Shown here: in pieces, positions 20,930-32,119 of the stretch
How positions within the stretch are numbered: the first letter of the stretch is position 1
How the letters are laid out: each line of letters begins with the position of its first letter
NCBI GenBank assembly: GCA_036924085.1
Contig: JAVGWX010000007.1
Location: 75,065,948 to 75,129,947 of the forward strand
From: Ariolimax columbianus
Taxonomy: Eukaryota; Mollusca; Gastropoda; Stylommatophora; Arionidae
Direction: 5' to 3'
DNA length: 64,000 nucleotides
Translations under genes and position numbers: made by a program
The notes under the pieces: model-generated
The model's input: only the letters and a program-made list of their open reading frames with translations
The model's database searches: none
Told to the model about the DNA's origin: nothing

Positions 20930-22701
20930 TATATAATAATAGCTGTCCATCGTTGTCGATGAGGACCGCCGACATCATCCTTGTCACAGATTTACCTGTT
21001 GGGTGTGGGTGCGCATGTGGCTGAACAGGCCAATGCGGTCACGAAAACATCTGCTACATATCGGGCACACAAAGCTTGTAGAAGGGGATGGTGTTCCCGC
21101 TGTTCGGGATTTCCGGGTCTCGCGTCTGCTCTGGGCTTTCACAACACGGTCGTCTTCGCCGATAGCTATACCCGATTTGACTGCGCTTCTCCAGTCAGAT
21201 CTGTTTTTCACAAGACATTCCCAGGTGTCGATGTCTATCTGGCAACTTTTCAGTGAGTCCTTCGTCTTTAAAACGTTTCTTTGGGCGCCCTTCTCGCGCC
21301 ATTCCTCTCTCAGCTCGCCGTAGAAAAGCTGCTTTGGGAGCCGCTCGTGTCCACTGTTCCTCTTCCGGCTCTGAACCCACATTGGCTTTCTGGGAGATGG
21401 TGGCTTTGTTCAAGGTGTTTGTTGAGCCTGTTTAGCAGTAAGCGAGCTAGGATCTTGCCTGCTACGGACAGTAGCGATATTCCACGATGATTGTCGCATT
21501 CCTGACGGTTGCCTTTTCTTTTGTACAGGTGAACGATTGAGGCGTTCTTTAGCTCCTGTGGAATTTTTCCTTTAGCCCACATGTGGCAGAAGAGTTCAGT
21601 GATCCTTCTGGTGAGGTATGGGCCAGCTGTCTTATATACCTCTGCTGGTATTGCATCCGCTCCTGGAGCTTTTCCTATAGATATTGAACTGATTGCCCTG
21701 TCGACTTCCTCCTCAGTGATGACTTCATCCAATGCCAGTTTCAGTTCCACCTGCGGCATTCGCCGGATGGCCTCCTCATTTATGGACGATGTGTGGTTTT
21801 GTATTTTGCAGAAGTGGTCTGCCCATCTGTCTAGAATCTGAACTTTATCTGTTAGCAGTACCCCATCCGCACTGCGAACTGGAGTATTACTAGAGGGCTG
21901 CGGGCCGTAGAGATCTTTCAGTGCCTCGTAAAACCGTTTGGTGTCATGACGCTCGGCAAACATCTCAATTTCGTCAGCTCTTTTGCTGAGCCAGGAGTCT
22001 TGCATCTCTCTAAGCCTAGTCTAGACAGCTTTGCGAGCAGTATTGAAGGCAGCTTTTGCTGCCGGAGATGATGTGTCCCTCTGGTATTCTCTGTGCGCTT
22101 CATGCTTTGCATCGAGAAGGCCCTGTATTTCTAGATCGTTCTCGTCAAACCAGTCCTTATGCTTGCGCGTGAGTGGGCCAATGTGTTTAACAGTTGTATC
22201 GTAGAGTGTGTTTCTCAATGATGCCCAGTTCTCTTCGATGTCGTTATTTTCAAAACGGAGCTCAGATAGTCTGCCCTCAAGCTCTTCCTGGAAGACTCCT
22301 CTCGTGGGTTCGTATTTCAGCTGAGAGACATTTAGCCTCCTCCGTGGTTTCTTTCCATGGGAGCGCATTTTGGGCTGGATCTTGAAGTTTAGTTTCGCAA
22401 TGACAAGTCGATGGTCGGTGCAACATTCTGCACCACACATGCGCTTCGTTACCATAGAATCCGCTCGATTCCTACGTCTGAGGATAATGCTTTTAACGCT
22501 AGGGTTGGCACAGACCATACAGCCTGGGAGGGGGCCATTGGCAGACATGGTATAGGAATATGCAATAGTAACGGATGGCTCCTTCTGAGGTCATGTGCCG
22601 CAAATGAACTACTCATTACAAACACAGCTTTCCTACTTCCGGTCCGAAATAGAACCACATGGATGCACCCAAGGTCCCGCCACTGGCACCTCATTGACTA
22701 T
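20930..22701 (-). mobile_element. Non-LTR retrotransposon with 5' inversion
   Basis: Most of the element lies on the reverse strand. From 22491 down it reads [21 protein letters not shown] and [11 protein letters not shown] (end of the APE endonuclease, with the DH pair). Next comes the linker, then the reverse-transcriptase fingers (GKAPGADAIPAEVYK, YRGI-type block HRGISLLSVAGKILARLL, and QCGFRAGRGTVD near 21360). A large deletion then joins directly to the C-terminal tail (PKQLFYGELREEW), which ends in a C2H2 finger, FVCPICSRCFRDRIGLFSH, near 21060. Palm motif C and the thumb are missing. The preceding endonuclease part, [17 protein letters not shown] to HWHLIDY, lies on the forward strand at 22492-22701. 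That arrangement is a 5' inversion with almost no loss at the joint. The 3' end runs into a TA repeat near 20920-20935. Confidence 0.85.
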
Positions 22702-23209
22702 ATATATAGATATATATATTATCGAAAATAAATAATATCGAATTTTCTCGCCAGGGTCTTTTTTAATGATAATGACAACAATGCCACCACTGCCCCCCCC
22801 CCCCCCCCCCCCCCACCACAGAAAGCAAATCGTAGGGGCCGACTAACTGTGTGACATGGCATAACACCGGATATGGTTAAGCGCCTGACTGGCTGCTGGT
22901 CTACTTTGATCTAGTGTTTGAGTGTATTAAGAAAGACTTGTACATCGGTTAACCACTCTCCGCCGCACTTGTCCCAACGCGGCGGAGTAATACGCTGCTC
23001 GATCCTAGATCGCTAATCAGAAAATATTCCTCCCCGCTACATCCAGTTCCCGCCAGAGCTGAGACCCGCACATGGGCATTTGCCCATGTAGAAGTACATG
23101 GCACAAATAAGACTAAGACTATATATACATACATACATGTATGTATGTGTATGTGTGTATGTGTGTATATGTGTAAATGTGTGAACTGATTGGACATTAG
23201 TCTCCTCTC
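22702..23209. other. Spacer with poly-C tract
   Basis: TA-rich bases next to the retrotransposon, a C run at about 22793-22814, and unique sequence. No gene seen. Confidence 0.4.
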
Positions 23210-23211
23210 CC

Positions 23212-23212
23212 A

Positions 23213-23250
<38 letters not shown>

Positions 23251-23269
23251 GCACGCACGCACGCACCCA

Positions 23270-23321
<52 letters not shown>

Positions 23322-23352
23322 CACAGACACACACACACACACACACACACAT
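23212..23352. repeat. (AC)n/(GCAC)n microsatellite
   Basis: Alternating purine-pyrimidine run of about 140 bases with an inner GCAC block at about 23245-23310. The Cys/Val/Arg-rich reverse-strand frames are artefacts. Confidence 0.95.
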
Positions 23353-23570
23353 GAACACCTGTGAAAGTCAGTAAAACGGTCACAAATACCGTGTATTAAC
23401 TACAGCTATACAAATGTTGAATGTTGCTGACACCAAATTACACTTTTAGAAACTAGCAACTTTGTTTTTCGGTAATCCCATATCATTTTGTGACCTACTT
23501 ATTGACTTTTCTCGCATATATGCATACATTCATACACATGTACTACGCACACACATACATATAGATGGCA
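23353..23570. other. No recognised gene
   Basis: Spacer between two microsatellites. Confidence 0.35.
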
Positions 23571-23571
23571 T

Positions 23572-23645
23572 ATGTGTGTGTGTGTGTGTGTGTGGGTGTG
23601 CATGTGTGTGTGTGTGTGTGTGTATGTGTGTGTATGTGTGTGTAA
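23572..23645. repeat. (TG)n microsatellite
   Basis: TG repeat with GTAT interruptions. Confidence 0.9.
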
Positions 23646-23875
23646 GTGACTGAGTAAGTGTGTTGGTATCTTATAAAATGTAAGTAAATATTATTTGTCC
23701 TAAAAAGCCTCGATTATTGTTATGTATAAATGACGGACGACGTCTCCCGACAAATCCTAAAGTAACCTGGGTAACTTTGTCGAATTCTTTGAAAACTCAT
23801 TCGCAAACAGTAACTTACTACAACAGCTGATTATAAATATGCCAGATCATCAATTTCAAACCTAATGATACGGCA

Positions 23876-24205
23876 TTGCATGAGACAGGCCGGAAAGTCA
23901 ATGGATGTCAAAGACCTACAATAAGTGAGAACATTTACCCCATATTCAGTGTAGCGCCATATCAGACAGGCCGGACAGTCAATGGATGTCAAAGACCTAC
24001 AATAAGTGAGAACATTTACCCCATATTCAGTGTAGCGCCATATCAGACAGGCCGGACAGTCAATGGATGTCAAAGACCTACAATAAGTGAGAACATTTAC
24101 CCCATATTCAGTGTAGCGCCATATCAGACAGGCCGGACAGTCAATGGATGTCAAAGACCTACAACAACTGAGAACATGTACCCCATAATCGGCGTGGCGC
24201 CACAT
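23876..24205. repeat. 81-bp tandem repeat, four copies
   Basis: Four copies of an 81-bp unit running from caggccggacagtcaatgga through gtcaaagacctacaataagt to tagcgccatatcaga. The inner copies are essentially identical, while the outer ones carry several changes. A forward frame repeats TGRTVNGCQRPTISENIYP with a 27-residue period. The reverse strand is open too, and no family is recognised. Confidence 0.9.
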
Positions 24206-24399
24206 GAGACACGAAAAATGGTGGCGTGAGAGATCAAAAAAGACAAACAGGTAAACTACCCAATGCATCATATGTTTGGACATCAAGTGCAACATTAAGA
24301 CAATGTTGCTTACAGCCAGTACAACACCTACAGACTTGTCCAGTAAACGCCGTATAGAAATAAAGATGGAAAGAGCTGGCTCATCTCACTTTAGTCGAG

Positions 24400-24720
24400 T
24401 TATTGTAGGAACCTGCACCTGGATATCACATGCCTTACCAACATGAAAGCCCCTAAATAGACTTTGTACTTGCATATCACGATGCAGGAAACATCTCAAA
24501 AGACGGCGATACGGGGATTTTGAAACACGCGAATGTGAATGAACACAAGACCAAGCCCACCTGATGATCTGCCCAAACCTCCCGGAGACTTGCTTAGTGG
24601 CAACGACAGGACATCCACGTGACTGAATACTGGAAGAATGTGTGACGTAGTGTATGGGACATGGAAAGTCCGTAAATATCAATTTCTTTTGCATAAAAAA
24701 ACATGTGGGATGTCTTTCTT
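24400..24720 (+). mobile_element. Non-LTR C-terminal fragment
   Basis: The forward strand reads CRKHLKRRRYGDFETRECE, one stop, then TQDQAHLMICPNLPETC near 24540-24590. This matches, block by block, the tail on the reverse strand at 26786-27180 (HDSEHNLMRWGYSHDDTCE, then DAVQDQEHIVTCPNLLHAC). It is a zinc-binding-like Cys/His tail after the polymerase. A 169-codon frame on the opposite strand is therefore a shadow. Confidence 0.5.
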
Positions 24721-24904
24721 CTGAAGTGATCGCCATTATGAACCAGATGGATCTAACGAAGACATAACCTCGGACAAATGCGAACCCGGTCAATTCCCAA
24801 AAAAGGAAATAAACAACTTCATTAATTGTGTTAGTCTTCGTTAGAAAGTAATCATTCTGTGACGAATTTATATTGGCTCCTGTATTCCTTCTCACACTTT
24901 GGGC
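24721..24904. other. No recognised gene
   Basis: Spacer; possibly the decayed 3' region of the preceding fragment. Confidence 0.3.
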
Positions 24905-24905
24905 G

Positions 24906-24937
<32 letters not shown>

Positions 24938-24990
24938 TTGTTTGTGTGTGTGTGTGTGTGTGTGTGGAAAAGGGGGGGGGGCGGGGTGGC
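24905..24990. repeat. (TA)n(TG)n microsatellite with G run
   Basis: TA then TG repeats, followed by a G-rich stretch near 24970-24985. Confidence 0.9.
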
Positions 24991-25107
24991 ATATACAGAC
25001 ACATTATACATCAATATTTCATCCTGCAGATTTATAACATTAACTCATTATTAGTTGTTGTTGTTGTTGTTAGAACCTACACAGTAATTTTTTTTTTTTT
25101 TTGCTTA

Positions 25108-25395
25108 GATGTTTGCCTCACTAGTTTCTACTGGCGGAGGCGCGCCATTTTCCAACCCAGACCGTAGTCAATTGGGCGATATCAGGACGCATACACCAGT
25201 GCTGGGATGCATGTGTGCATCTGTATGTACCTATGCTAGGTTTGTGCGCCCTCAGAAGCTAGTCCAACCAAAGTGCAATGGAAGGGCTTTACCACGAGGG
25301 CGCGTGTGAAAGTTGTGCAAGGGTGTGACTGTAGGACAGAGTCAAATGAAACAGAGTGAGGTAAGAGAAGAGAGAGAAGGGGGTGTAATGAAAGT
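25108..25395 (+). repeat. Interspersed repeat C, near-complete
   Basis: The best copy of the family, aligning throughout with 3140-3425. Upstream is a poly-T run (25089-25103) that may belong to it. Confidence 0.8.
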
Positions 25396-25828
25396 CTTGG
25401 TGACCTACCCAGTTACAACTGATGACGGACATTTTAAAGAAACCCAAATGATGCACAATCTTTGATGTGTACTCCACTTCTGGAGATGGTAACCACGTCC
25501 TTGACAGAAAACAGCGACCCGATTTAAAGAGGTCAAGCGGAGGGAAGCAACCACCACATTGCTGAAATTCCTGATTCTCTGCCCCTCACTTCCTGAAGCT
25601 ATCAGTTTTCTATTAGTCATCGATGTCAGAGGGGTGCCGTTGAGATAACGAAAAGGGACGGGGATGCTTAGCACATCCCATCAACGGGCAATCGTTCGAT
25701 CGATCATCCTGAGCACCACGCGATCTGGTATGATTCCTGCCTTCCGGCAGTGTCAGTCGAAGACGACGCTGCTTGGACTGGGTTGTTCTGGATTCTGCTG
25801 CCTCTCGGTCATATCTTGAAGAAGGATA
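25396..25828. other. No recognised gene
   Basis: Two overlapping reverse-strand frames of 85-89 codons are present without a recognisable domain. Confidence 0.35.
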
Positions 25829-25836
25829 GTCTAGGG

Positions 25837-26746
25837 CAAAGTTGGTCAACCTTTTTATGCTGGCACCCACTTATGTAACTTTTATGACGATATATTTTTC
25901 TTACCGCCCACACCAATATAAATTGATGAAAATTCTGCGATCGTCCAATGCGTCTGTGTATTATGTATGTTTTTTTTTCTCTATTCATCATGTGGAATGT
26001 CCATTGCAGAATGTCGCTCTCTTAACAGCCGTTTAAAAGAAACTCGATCGCTTATCAAATATCCAGCTTGCTTCAGAGTCATGCCCAAGCATTACTTGAG
26101 ATCTTGGTGTCATCGCCTTCTTAGACTGCCTCTGGCGTTCATGCCCGTTAACACCTTCCATTGCGGTTTTTTTCAAGACTGTCATGTCTTTCTATGAAGT
26201 CAAAGTATTGACATTTTCTGTTCATTATTGAAATTTTGATCCAGTACTCCTTTATGCCCAACTCTTGTCGAATTTATGCATTCTTCTTTTTGTATTCTAT
26301 CTTTTTTTTTTTTTTGTATCTCTTCGGATGACCTTTCTATAATATTTCGAGTCGAAGGACTCGAGGTTTGGGTAAGTGTCCATGTTTTACAGCCGTATAC
26401 TGCCACCCAAGAAACACAGCTTCTCAAAATTTGCACTTTTGTTGGTTTGATGGTATTCTGTGATAGTTTCTGTTTTCAATATAACATGTCATTATTCTGC
26501 TTCCGCCCACATGGAAGCTGAAATCGTCCACTAGCGGGCGGAAGCACCCAGGTCGAAAAGCACAGTTGAAGATCTATTAGTTTCGAAGAGGCAATATATA
26601 CTAACCACATGGAAAATTCTGCGACCGTCCACTGAGTATTTACATTATATATGTTTTTAACACATCATGTCATTATTCTGTTACCTCCCACCTGAAAGCC
26701 GAAATCGCCCATAAGTTGGAGGTAGTGTCCAAATTGACGAGCACTG
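25837..26746. mobile_element. Non-autonomous hAT element, composite
   Basis: The ends caaagttggtcaacc (left) and the inverse of gacgagcactg (right, 26736-26746) fit hAT terminal repeats. An 8-bp duplication, gtctaggg at 25829-25836 and atctaggg at 26747-26754, differs at one base. The interior carries no transposase. A retrotransposon fragment splits the left part (25969-26475). A second, partial copy of the element's right portion (26569-26746) follows a first right end near 26568. Confidence 0.65.
25969..26475 (-). mobile_element. Non-LTR tail inserted in hAT element
   Basis: On the reverse strand: VQILRSCVSWVAVYGCKTWTL (the block just after the reverse transcriptase, usually L-Y-G-C-E-T-W), a decayed middle, then LGMTLKQAGYL and RLLRERHSAMDIPHDE, ending in a short A run (T run at 25972-25979). 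It is a 5'-truncated, frameshifted copy related to 985-1285. Comparison with the second hAT copy shows its insertion point. Confidence 0.65.
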
Positions 26747-26785
26747 ATCTAGGGTATTATCCTCATGTTCCAAGCAGTGACGCTA

Positions 26786-27180
26786 TTTACTTACTTTACG
26801 TGTGAAAAACAGTACGTCATACAGCAGAGGTCCAGTGTCCAGCCACTCTGCCACCGTGCCGTTTTCCTCGAGCAGGCCTTCCATCGCACATGCGTGTAGT
26901 AGGTTCGGGCATGTCACAATGTGTTCTTGGTCCTGGACAGCATCTCATTCACATGTGTCGTCGTGGCTGTATCCCCATCTCATCAGGTTGTGTTCTGAAT
27001 CGTGTCTCGCCAGACGGAAGTCGGTTATAAGTTGCTGCCTATTGGAAATGGTGGACTGTTTGTTGGGCCATTTCTCGATTCGACCTTTTCCAGGACTTCC
27101 TTTGAGAGGATGTGCTGTTTGTAGGAAACTGACTAAACTTAAGTGCCGTGGGTAGTTAGTTCCTTCCAGAGCCAGCTTTA
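26786..27180 (-). mobile_element. Non-LTR C-terminal fragment with stop
   Basis: The reverse strand gives QLITDFRLARHDSEHNLMRW, GYSHDDTCE, a TGA at 26945-26947, then DAVQDQEHIVTCPNLLHAC and LLYDVLFFTRKVSK, which ends near 26786. The TGA probably replaces a Cys codon of the CxC pair. The frame is otherwise open, so this is a fairly young remnant. The related fragment is at 24400-24720. Confidence 0.6.
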
Positions 27181-27224
27181 GTATGATGGCTGCTGCACCT
27201 TCAAGGTTTTTTATTTTGTTGGTC

Positions 27225-27345
27225 GTGTCAGCCAAATGTTTTCTCTTTGTCTTCCTCTGCCTCTTTTTCATTATATTTCTGATCATTACCAGGTATTCTC
27301 AGCATTCGTCTCAGGAATCCTATTTCTGTTTCTGCTAGGGATTTA
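27225..27345 (-). mobile_element. Short non-LTR tail fragment
   Basis: Reverse strand AETEIGFLRRMLRIPGND resembles the E-M-x-x-x-R-R-M/L-L-R/K-I-x-W block after the reverse transcriptase of several families. Only about 35 codons can be followed. Confidence 0.45.
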
Positions 27346-27650
27346 TGTGCCTGTATATTAATGGTGTGTAAGGTGTGCTCGTGCTCGGCACTACATTCCA
27401 GTGGCGCTGAGGTCGGCTAGCTCTTCCCTGGATGAGTGAAATTAGTAGCCTGCCGATTAAAGTGAGCTCACAAGCCAATCTCACCTCCTCGGGGTACACA
27501 CTGGGCAACTAGAACCGTGAGGCTCTAGGCTAACGAGGCAATGGCTCGCCTGGGGGGACAGGTTCCTCCAGGTTAAATGCAGATGTTGGCCTACCGCAGC
27601 TTGGAGAGGAGATGAGCGCCGCCAGGTGATTTCAAGCCTAAGAATCACAC
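27346..27650. other. No recognised gene
   Basis: GC-richer sequence (gctcggcactacattccag, aggcaatggctcgcctgggg) that could be untranslated sequence of a mobile element; unproven. Confidence 0.3.
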
Positions 27651-28035
27651 ATGAGGACAAAAACGAAATCTATTACACATAAAGATCGTGTCACGAACGT
27701 AGTAATACGTCAGAGACTTGACGCTTTTGGTCTTTTTGAAGATCTGTTCACAGCTATTAAAAGACGAAAGATGACCTGGTGCGGGCATGTCGAGGTCCAA
27801 CGGAATTACCAACTCGATACTCTTTGGTTCCGTACCGGGACAGAGAGGGCGAGGACGTCCAAGGAAGAGATGGGAGGACAACATCACTGAGTGGTCAGGT
27901 CTTCGTCCCTGTGAGATACGACAGGCGGCGACAGACAGAGAGGGATGGCGTAGGATTTTGGAAGTGTCTTCGTGTGTGCCCCAACGACCTGATGGGTTAC
28001 GGGATGAACTGAACTGAACTAATATTAATGTATTC
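27651..28035 (+). mobile_element. Non-LTR tail with GAACT repeats
   Basis: Forward strand KDRVTNVVIRQRL, then AIKRRKMTWCGHV, a frameshift, then GQRGRGRPRKRWEDNITEW and a long tail ending VSSCVPQRPDGLRDELN. The 3' end is ctgaactgaactaat, a short tandem tail. The K-x-x-W-x-G-H-V and G-R-x-R-K-R-W-x-D motifs are typical of the region after the reverse transcriptase. The last 30 codons recur at 39965-40097. Confidence 0.75.
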
Positions 28036-28934
28036 TTTATCTAGTCCTCACATTCATAAACCAATATTGGTTTAAAACAACACTGCAAGACTCACTATCA
28101 CTCACTTAATATTAATTATGTCTCTTATTGTCTAGAAGCTTGCCTTCTTTAGTGTTATTTTGTTCTTTATTTGTGTAGTACTTCTTCTTCCATTCTCCCC
28201 GAGTGGACCCCGGGCCCCATTCCCAGAGTGGATCCCCGGGTCCAATAAAGGGAAACCAGTATTGGCCCACTTAACCCCCCTGCATGTCGTAAAAGGCAAC
28301 TAAAGAGAATCTTGTGTGAAGCTAGCAATATTATAGTATGAAACAATTTGCGTGAAAAGCAACTGCAACTGCAACATCATGTAAAGTGCTTTGGCGCAGG
28401 CTTTCTAAAGACAGTCAAGTATGGGATACCCTACATACCGACTGTGACGAAAAAATGATTAGATAAGATACCATTTTTTTGGTCATCTGTATCGATGGTT
28501 TCTGGGTATTTACATTTGTAGAACTTGTTTGAATGTGTGGGTTAGCTAGTTAGTTTTCTTTCCACATGCCGTTAAGCGTCGTGGGGAGTTTAAAGTCGTA
28601 TGTCTTGCGCCAAGTGCGTTGAGTCGGGCAGTGTGAGTCAGTATAGTTATACAATCACTTTAATGTCATTTATCATCTGTCTCGCGATCGACCTCTTGTC
28701 CTGTAACCAAATCTACCAGCGTTGTAAGTCCTCAGTAGAAGTTGATGAGGGTACAGTCTCGTGAGATGACCAAACCAACGTATTTTGTGCCTGGAAATGT
28801 ATTATGTTCAAGCCGTAGTGCCGACCATACGGCCAATGTATTCGTTCCGCTTTCTGTCTGTCCTGGTAACACAGATGACCTTCCTAAAACACCTAATTTC
28901 ACACGTCCAAATTCTGTTTTCACACTAGCTACGG
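28036..28934. other. No recognised gene
   Basis: Contains tandem-like gagtggaccccgggcccc and gagtggatccccgggtcc at 28200-28240 and a gcatgtcgtaaaaggcaact block near 28285 that looks like dispersed-repeat sequence. No open frame of note. Confidence 0.35.
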
Positions 28935-29470
28935 ACAAGAGTCACGTCTGACACTGTTAACACAGAGAGTGTTGCCAAGCTAATTCTCCGGTGCCTAAGC
29001 AGTGGGGACAGCTGATACGTTACTGCAAATGCTTTCTGACACCTAGTCTCAATTTCCCTGTCGATCCTGCCGTCTGTCGAACAAATACTGCCAAATACTT
29101 GAACTCATAAGACTGTCGAAGAACAATATCATTTAGACTTATCTTGAGTGTCCCGTGTGTTCTACTGATCATCATAGTATCTGTTTTATTCTCGGTAATT
29201 CGAATATTGTATTTAGCACATGTAGTCGCAAGCACATCTGCAAAGAGTGATTCGTGTATTGAGTTCTGTTCTGCTTTAGATGTCACAAATTTGACTGGTC
29301 TCTGAAGGGATGTTGCCCATGTAGATGTTAACAGCAGAGGAGATAGCGCACAGCCCTGTCTCACACTGGAAGTGATTTCAAAAGCATCTGTGACACCATC
29401 AATCGTTCGGATGACGTCTATACTCGAACGATACAAAGCTCTGAAGCTGACCGTGTACACCATAAACTTC
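28935..29470 (-). mobile_element. Non-LTR reverse transcriptase fragment
   Basis: Reverse strand order: FRALYRSSIDVIRTIDG, SSVRQGCALSPLLL (motif B, R-Q-G-C-x-L-S-P), SLFAD (truncated motif C), then KYNIRITENKTDTMMISR (motif D region) and GRIDREIETRCQKAF (thumb). Between FAD and the next block roughly 30 residues are missing, so the catalytic Asp pair is broken. Surrounding frames drift by frameshift. Confidence 0.7.
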
Positions 29471-30284
29471 CAGTGGGTTCTCTACCTTCAGCTCACATTT
29501 CATCAATGTCTGTTTATTTTTGCTGTGACCGTTGTGTCTGTTTTGAAGATACTCAGACAACCATTTCCTTGAATTGCATTCTCTATTGTATTCACTAGCT
29601 TTGCAGATCAAGTGAATTTGTCGTTACACGCTCTGTATCATCCTGTGTAATCGTTTGCCCTCATATCCAGGCAAATATGGGGCGGTGATACTAAAATGGT
29701 GGTCCATAGACCTCGTTCGGTCCACGGACAGCGACCAAAACAAATACACTGAGTTTAACGTATCTGTATCAAATATGGTAATACCATTGGCCAGCGCAGC
29801 GTTCACGGTTGCAATAGACTAGATCAGGGGTCCAAAAAACATCAACTTTGCAATCAAGTGAAGTACAACCTGGCAATTGGACTGCGCGGACGACCGAGCT
29901 CCACTATCACGTGACTACATGCAAACGCAATAAAAGTTTAATAGCACTAATGTGCAATCGTATGTTGTCAGGTCACGATTTCGCCGTTACCAACTCAGGT
30001 GTTGTGGGTTAAGGTAGCCTAAGGCGATGCCCTGGAGGTGGGGGCAATAAGGTTGGGGATTGATAGTGTAGTTCTTTACAAACAAGACTTGGAGTCTGTT
30101 GGAGTCAATTGACCTGTGAGCAATATTGATAAGATCGGACCATGAAACTATTATTTTGCGATTGATAATGATTCAGCTTTTAGCGTAGCAGAGCGGCCGA
30201 TTGACGATTGAATATTATACAAGAACCCAACAGCCGAACTATATCGCACACTACTGGTACCTGGTGAGGAAATAACTTTAACTT
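29471..30284. other. No recognised gene
   Basis: Unique-looking sequence. The caggggtccaaaaaac at 29826 is hAT-end-like but has no partner found. No open frame with a domain. Confidence 0.35.
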
Positions 30285-30690
30285 TGCATGCATTTCGTTA
30301 AAGTCAAGGACGTTTCTTGGAGGGATATGGCCTTTTCCCGTCACTCGCCACCATAGCCTGCCGGCGTATTTCATGGGCTGGAACTTCCAGGGGCAGTCTG
30401 ACAACGTGACCGAAGATGGAGACACGACGTCGATTAATCTTTGAAGCAATTCCAGCAAATTGAATACGTTAAACTATTTCACTGTTGGAAACTAGGTCGT
30501 ACTAGTGGACCCCGAGGATGCGCTTCTGATTGCGCCGGTGGAAGGCCCCAAGACTCTGCCTGTCCTACTGTAGTAGTGTACAGGTCTAGGAGACGTACAT
30601 GAGGATGCAGAAGGATAATATACGAAGCCTGGTCTCCATGGAAAGCCTTCGACAACCGCCACCAATACTCAGATGCAGGCTTCCTGTAAG
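30285..30690 (-). mobile_element. Non-LTR C-terminal tail
   Basis: Reverse strand LGAFHRRNQKRILGVH, DLVSNSEIV, then SKINRRRVSIFGHVVRLPLE and VPAHEI. The A-F-H-R-R-x-x-R-x-I-L-G and R-R-x-x-x-F-G-H-V-x-R-L motifs place it after a reverse transcriptase. At least three stops interrupt it. Confidence 0.65.
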
Positions 30691-31246
30691 TGGGCCAGCT
30701 GTAGTGGTAGCCATATGCTTAAATGGAGCTGAAATGTGAATGATGAAGAAAACTAGTATCGTCTAAGGGGATTCCTATAAGGCTCTTTATGTGACATCAC
30801 TTGAAGAGAATATGGGCTACTATCACACATGACATGATACACGAGACAACTCACAGTGCGATATAGTACCTTTAAAGTAGAACCTCTCCAACTCGTTGCA
30901 ACAAACATCCCCCCATTCAAACAGGCCAATCTCCTGCTTAGTGTGGAACAGTTTTCTTTGTTAGCAAGCATATTATAGATACGTTTCCGTATAGCTTCTC
31001 CGTGATGCTCCCAGTGACAAATAGCGCCACCATATTGGTCCTTAGAGGAAGTCTGTAACAAAGCAATGTATACTCTTTCAGCGTTGGGTTTTGTTGAATT
31101 TTGGTTAACGTGATGATGTTGTTAGCCCCATGCCACCTCTCTTTAGCTATCTTTTACTATGGGTATGGAGGAACATGAGGCATATTGTATACTCCCTGTT
31201 TTGTACTTGGACTAATAGGAATGTATATAATCAGAAACAAAATCAT
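30691..31246. other. No recognised gene
   Basis: A reverse-strand 102-codon frame (30753-31061) has no recognised motif. Confidence 0.35.
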
Positions 31247-31575
31247 TAGGAGACAAGTAGGTACAACACCAGCACTACATCTACTGTCTTGCTCATGCTG
31301 GGGTTCAGGGCAATGAAAGAGCTGACATCATGGCTTCACAAGCTCCCATCATGAGCACATTAGTGATGGAATGAAGTGACATTTTGAAATCAATCAATGA
31401 CCGCCTGTTAGATGAGGACACTGCAATAGATGAAGCAGTAAGCCACAGGCTGCAAAGTTTCGACATTGAACGAAATTCGAGCGGAGTATGGCGCATGATA
31501 GGACGGAGCATGAGAGAGTACAACCAGCAAGCTACAGGGACCATCGTCATCCATACCATACGCCATTTGTGGTGA
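31247..31575 (+). mobile_element. RNase H-bearing non-LTR remnant, copy 2
   Basis: Forward strand YCLAHAGVQGNERADIMASQ (RNase H His and last catalytic Asp), then after one TGA ILKSINDRLLDEDTAIDEA and RSMREYNQQATGT, ending at a TGA at 31573-31575. It matches the remnant at 5690-6960 domain for domain and is better preserved. The first 35 bases (gtaggtacaacaccag region) instead match the end of the element at 61195-62330, so two families are joined here. Confidence 0.65.
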
Positions 31576-32119
31576 GAGACCGATCACCTATGAGTATGCT
31601 CGGAGTGCAGTGACGTCGATTTTTAGAAACAGAAACAAAACAGAAACAAGGAACCTCTTCATAACCTGCAGAAACAGGAGAAAACGCGAAAAGAAGTTTG
31701 ACGGTGACGGTATTCACACACATGTATCGCGAACAAAGAAACATGGATACACAAATTTCATAAAACTGATTTTTCTGGAGATCAGAAGGAAAACAAACAG
31801 AAAGCCTGATCAGTGTAATATGTTTTATGTAATATGAGACTTTCTTTATAACGTGACTTTCATTCAGTCATTGTATGTCAGTTTTATCCAGCGTTACAAG
31901 TTTCTGCCGCTTTTGCTATCACAGGTCCACATCAATAACTCTAACAAACACAACAGTTTGCTCACAGCTTTTGTCATTGTTGTACCGCTCCTTAGAACAC
32001 GTTGAGTTACGTGAACAGGTACTCTTTCTCCCAGTAGTTCTCCTTGGACTAATTACCACATCATCGAGTCATTTCTGTGTCTCCATAAATAAAGGCCAAC
32101 TTCATTAGGAAATGTGCCG
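31576..32119. other. No recognised gene
   Basis: Unique-looking; separates two retrotransposon pieces. No recognised motif. Confidence 0.35.

Noticed and set aside
24386..24895. Reverse-strand 169-codon frame as a gene
   Set aside because: The forward strand of the same bases matches a retrotransposon C-terminal tail found independently at 26786-27180, so the reverse frame is a shadow.
29680..29845. A second hAT element starting at caggggtccaaaaaac
   Set aside because: No inverse partner or target duplication found; one short end is not enough.
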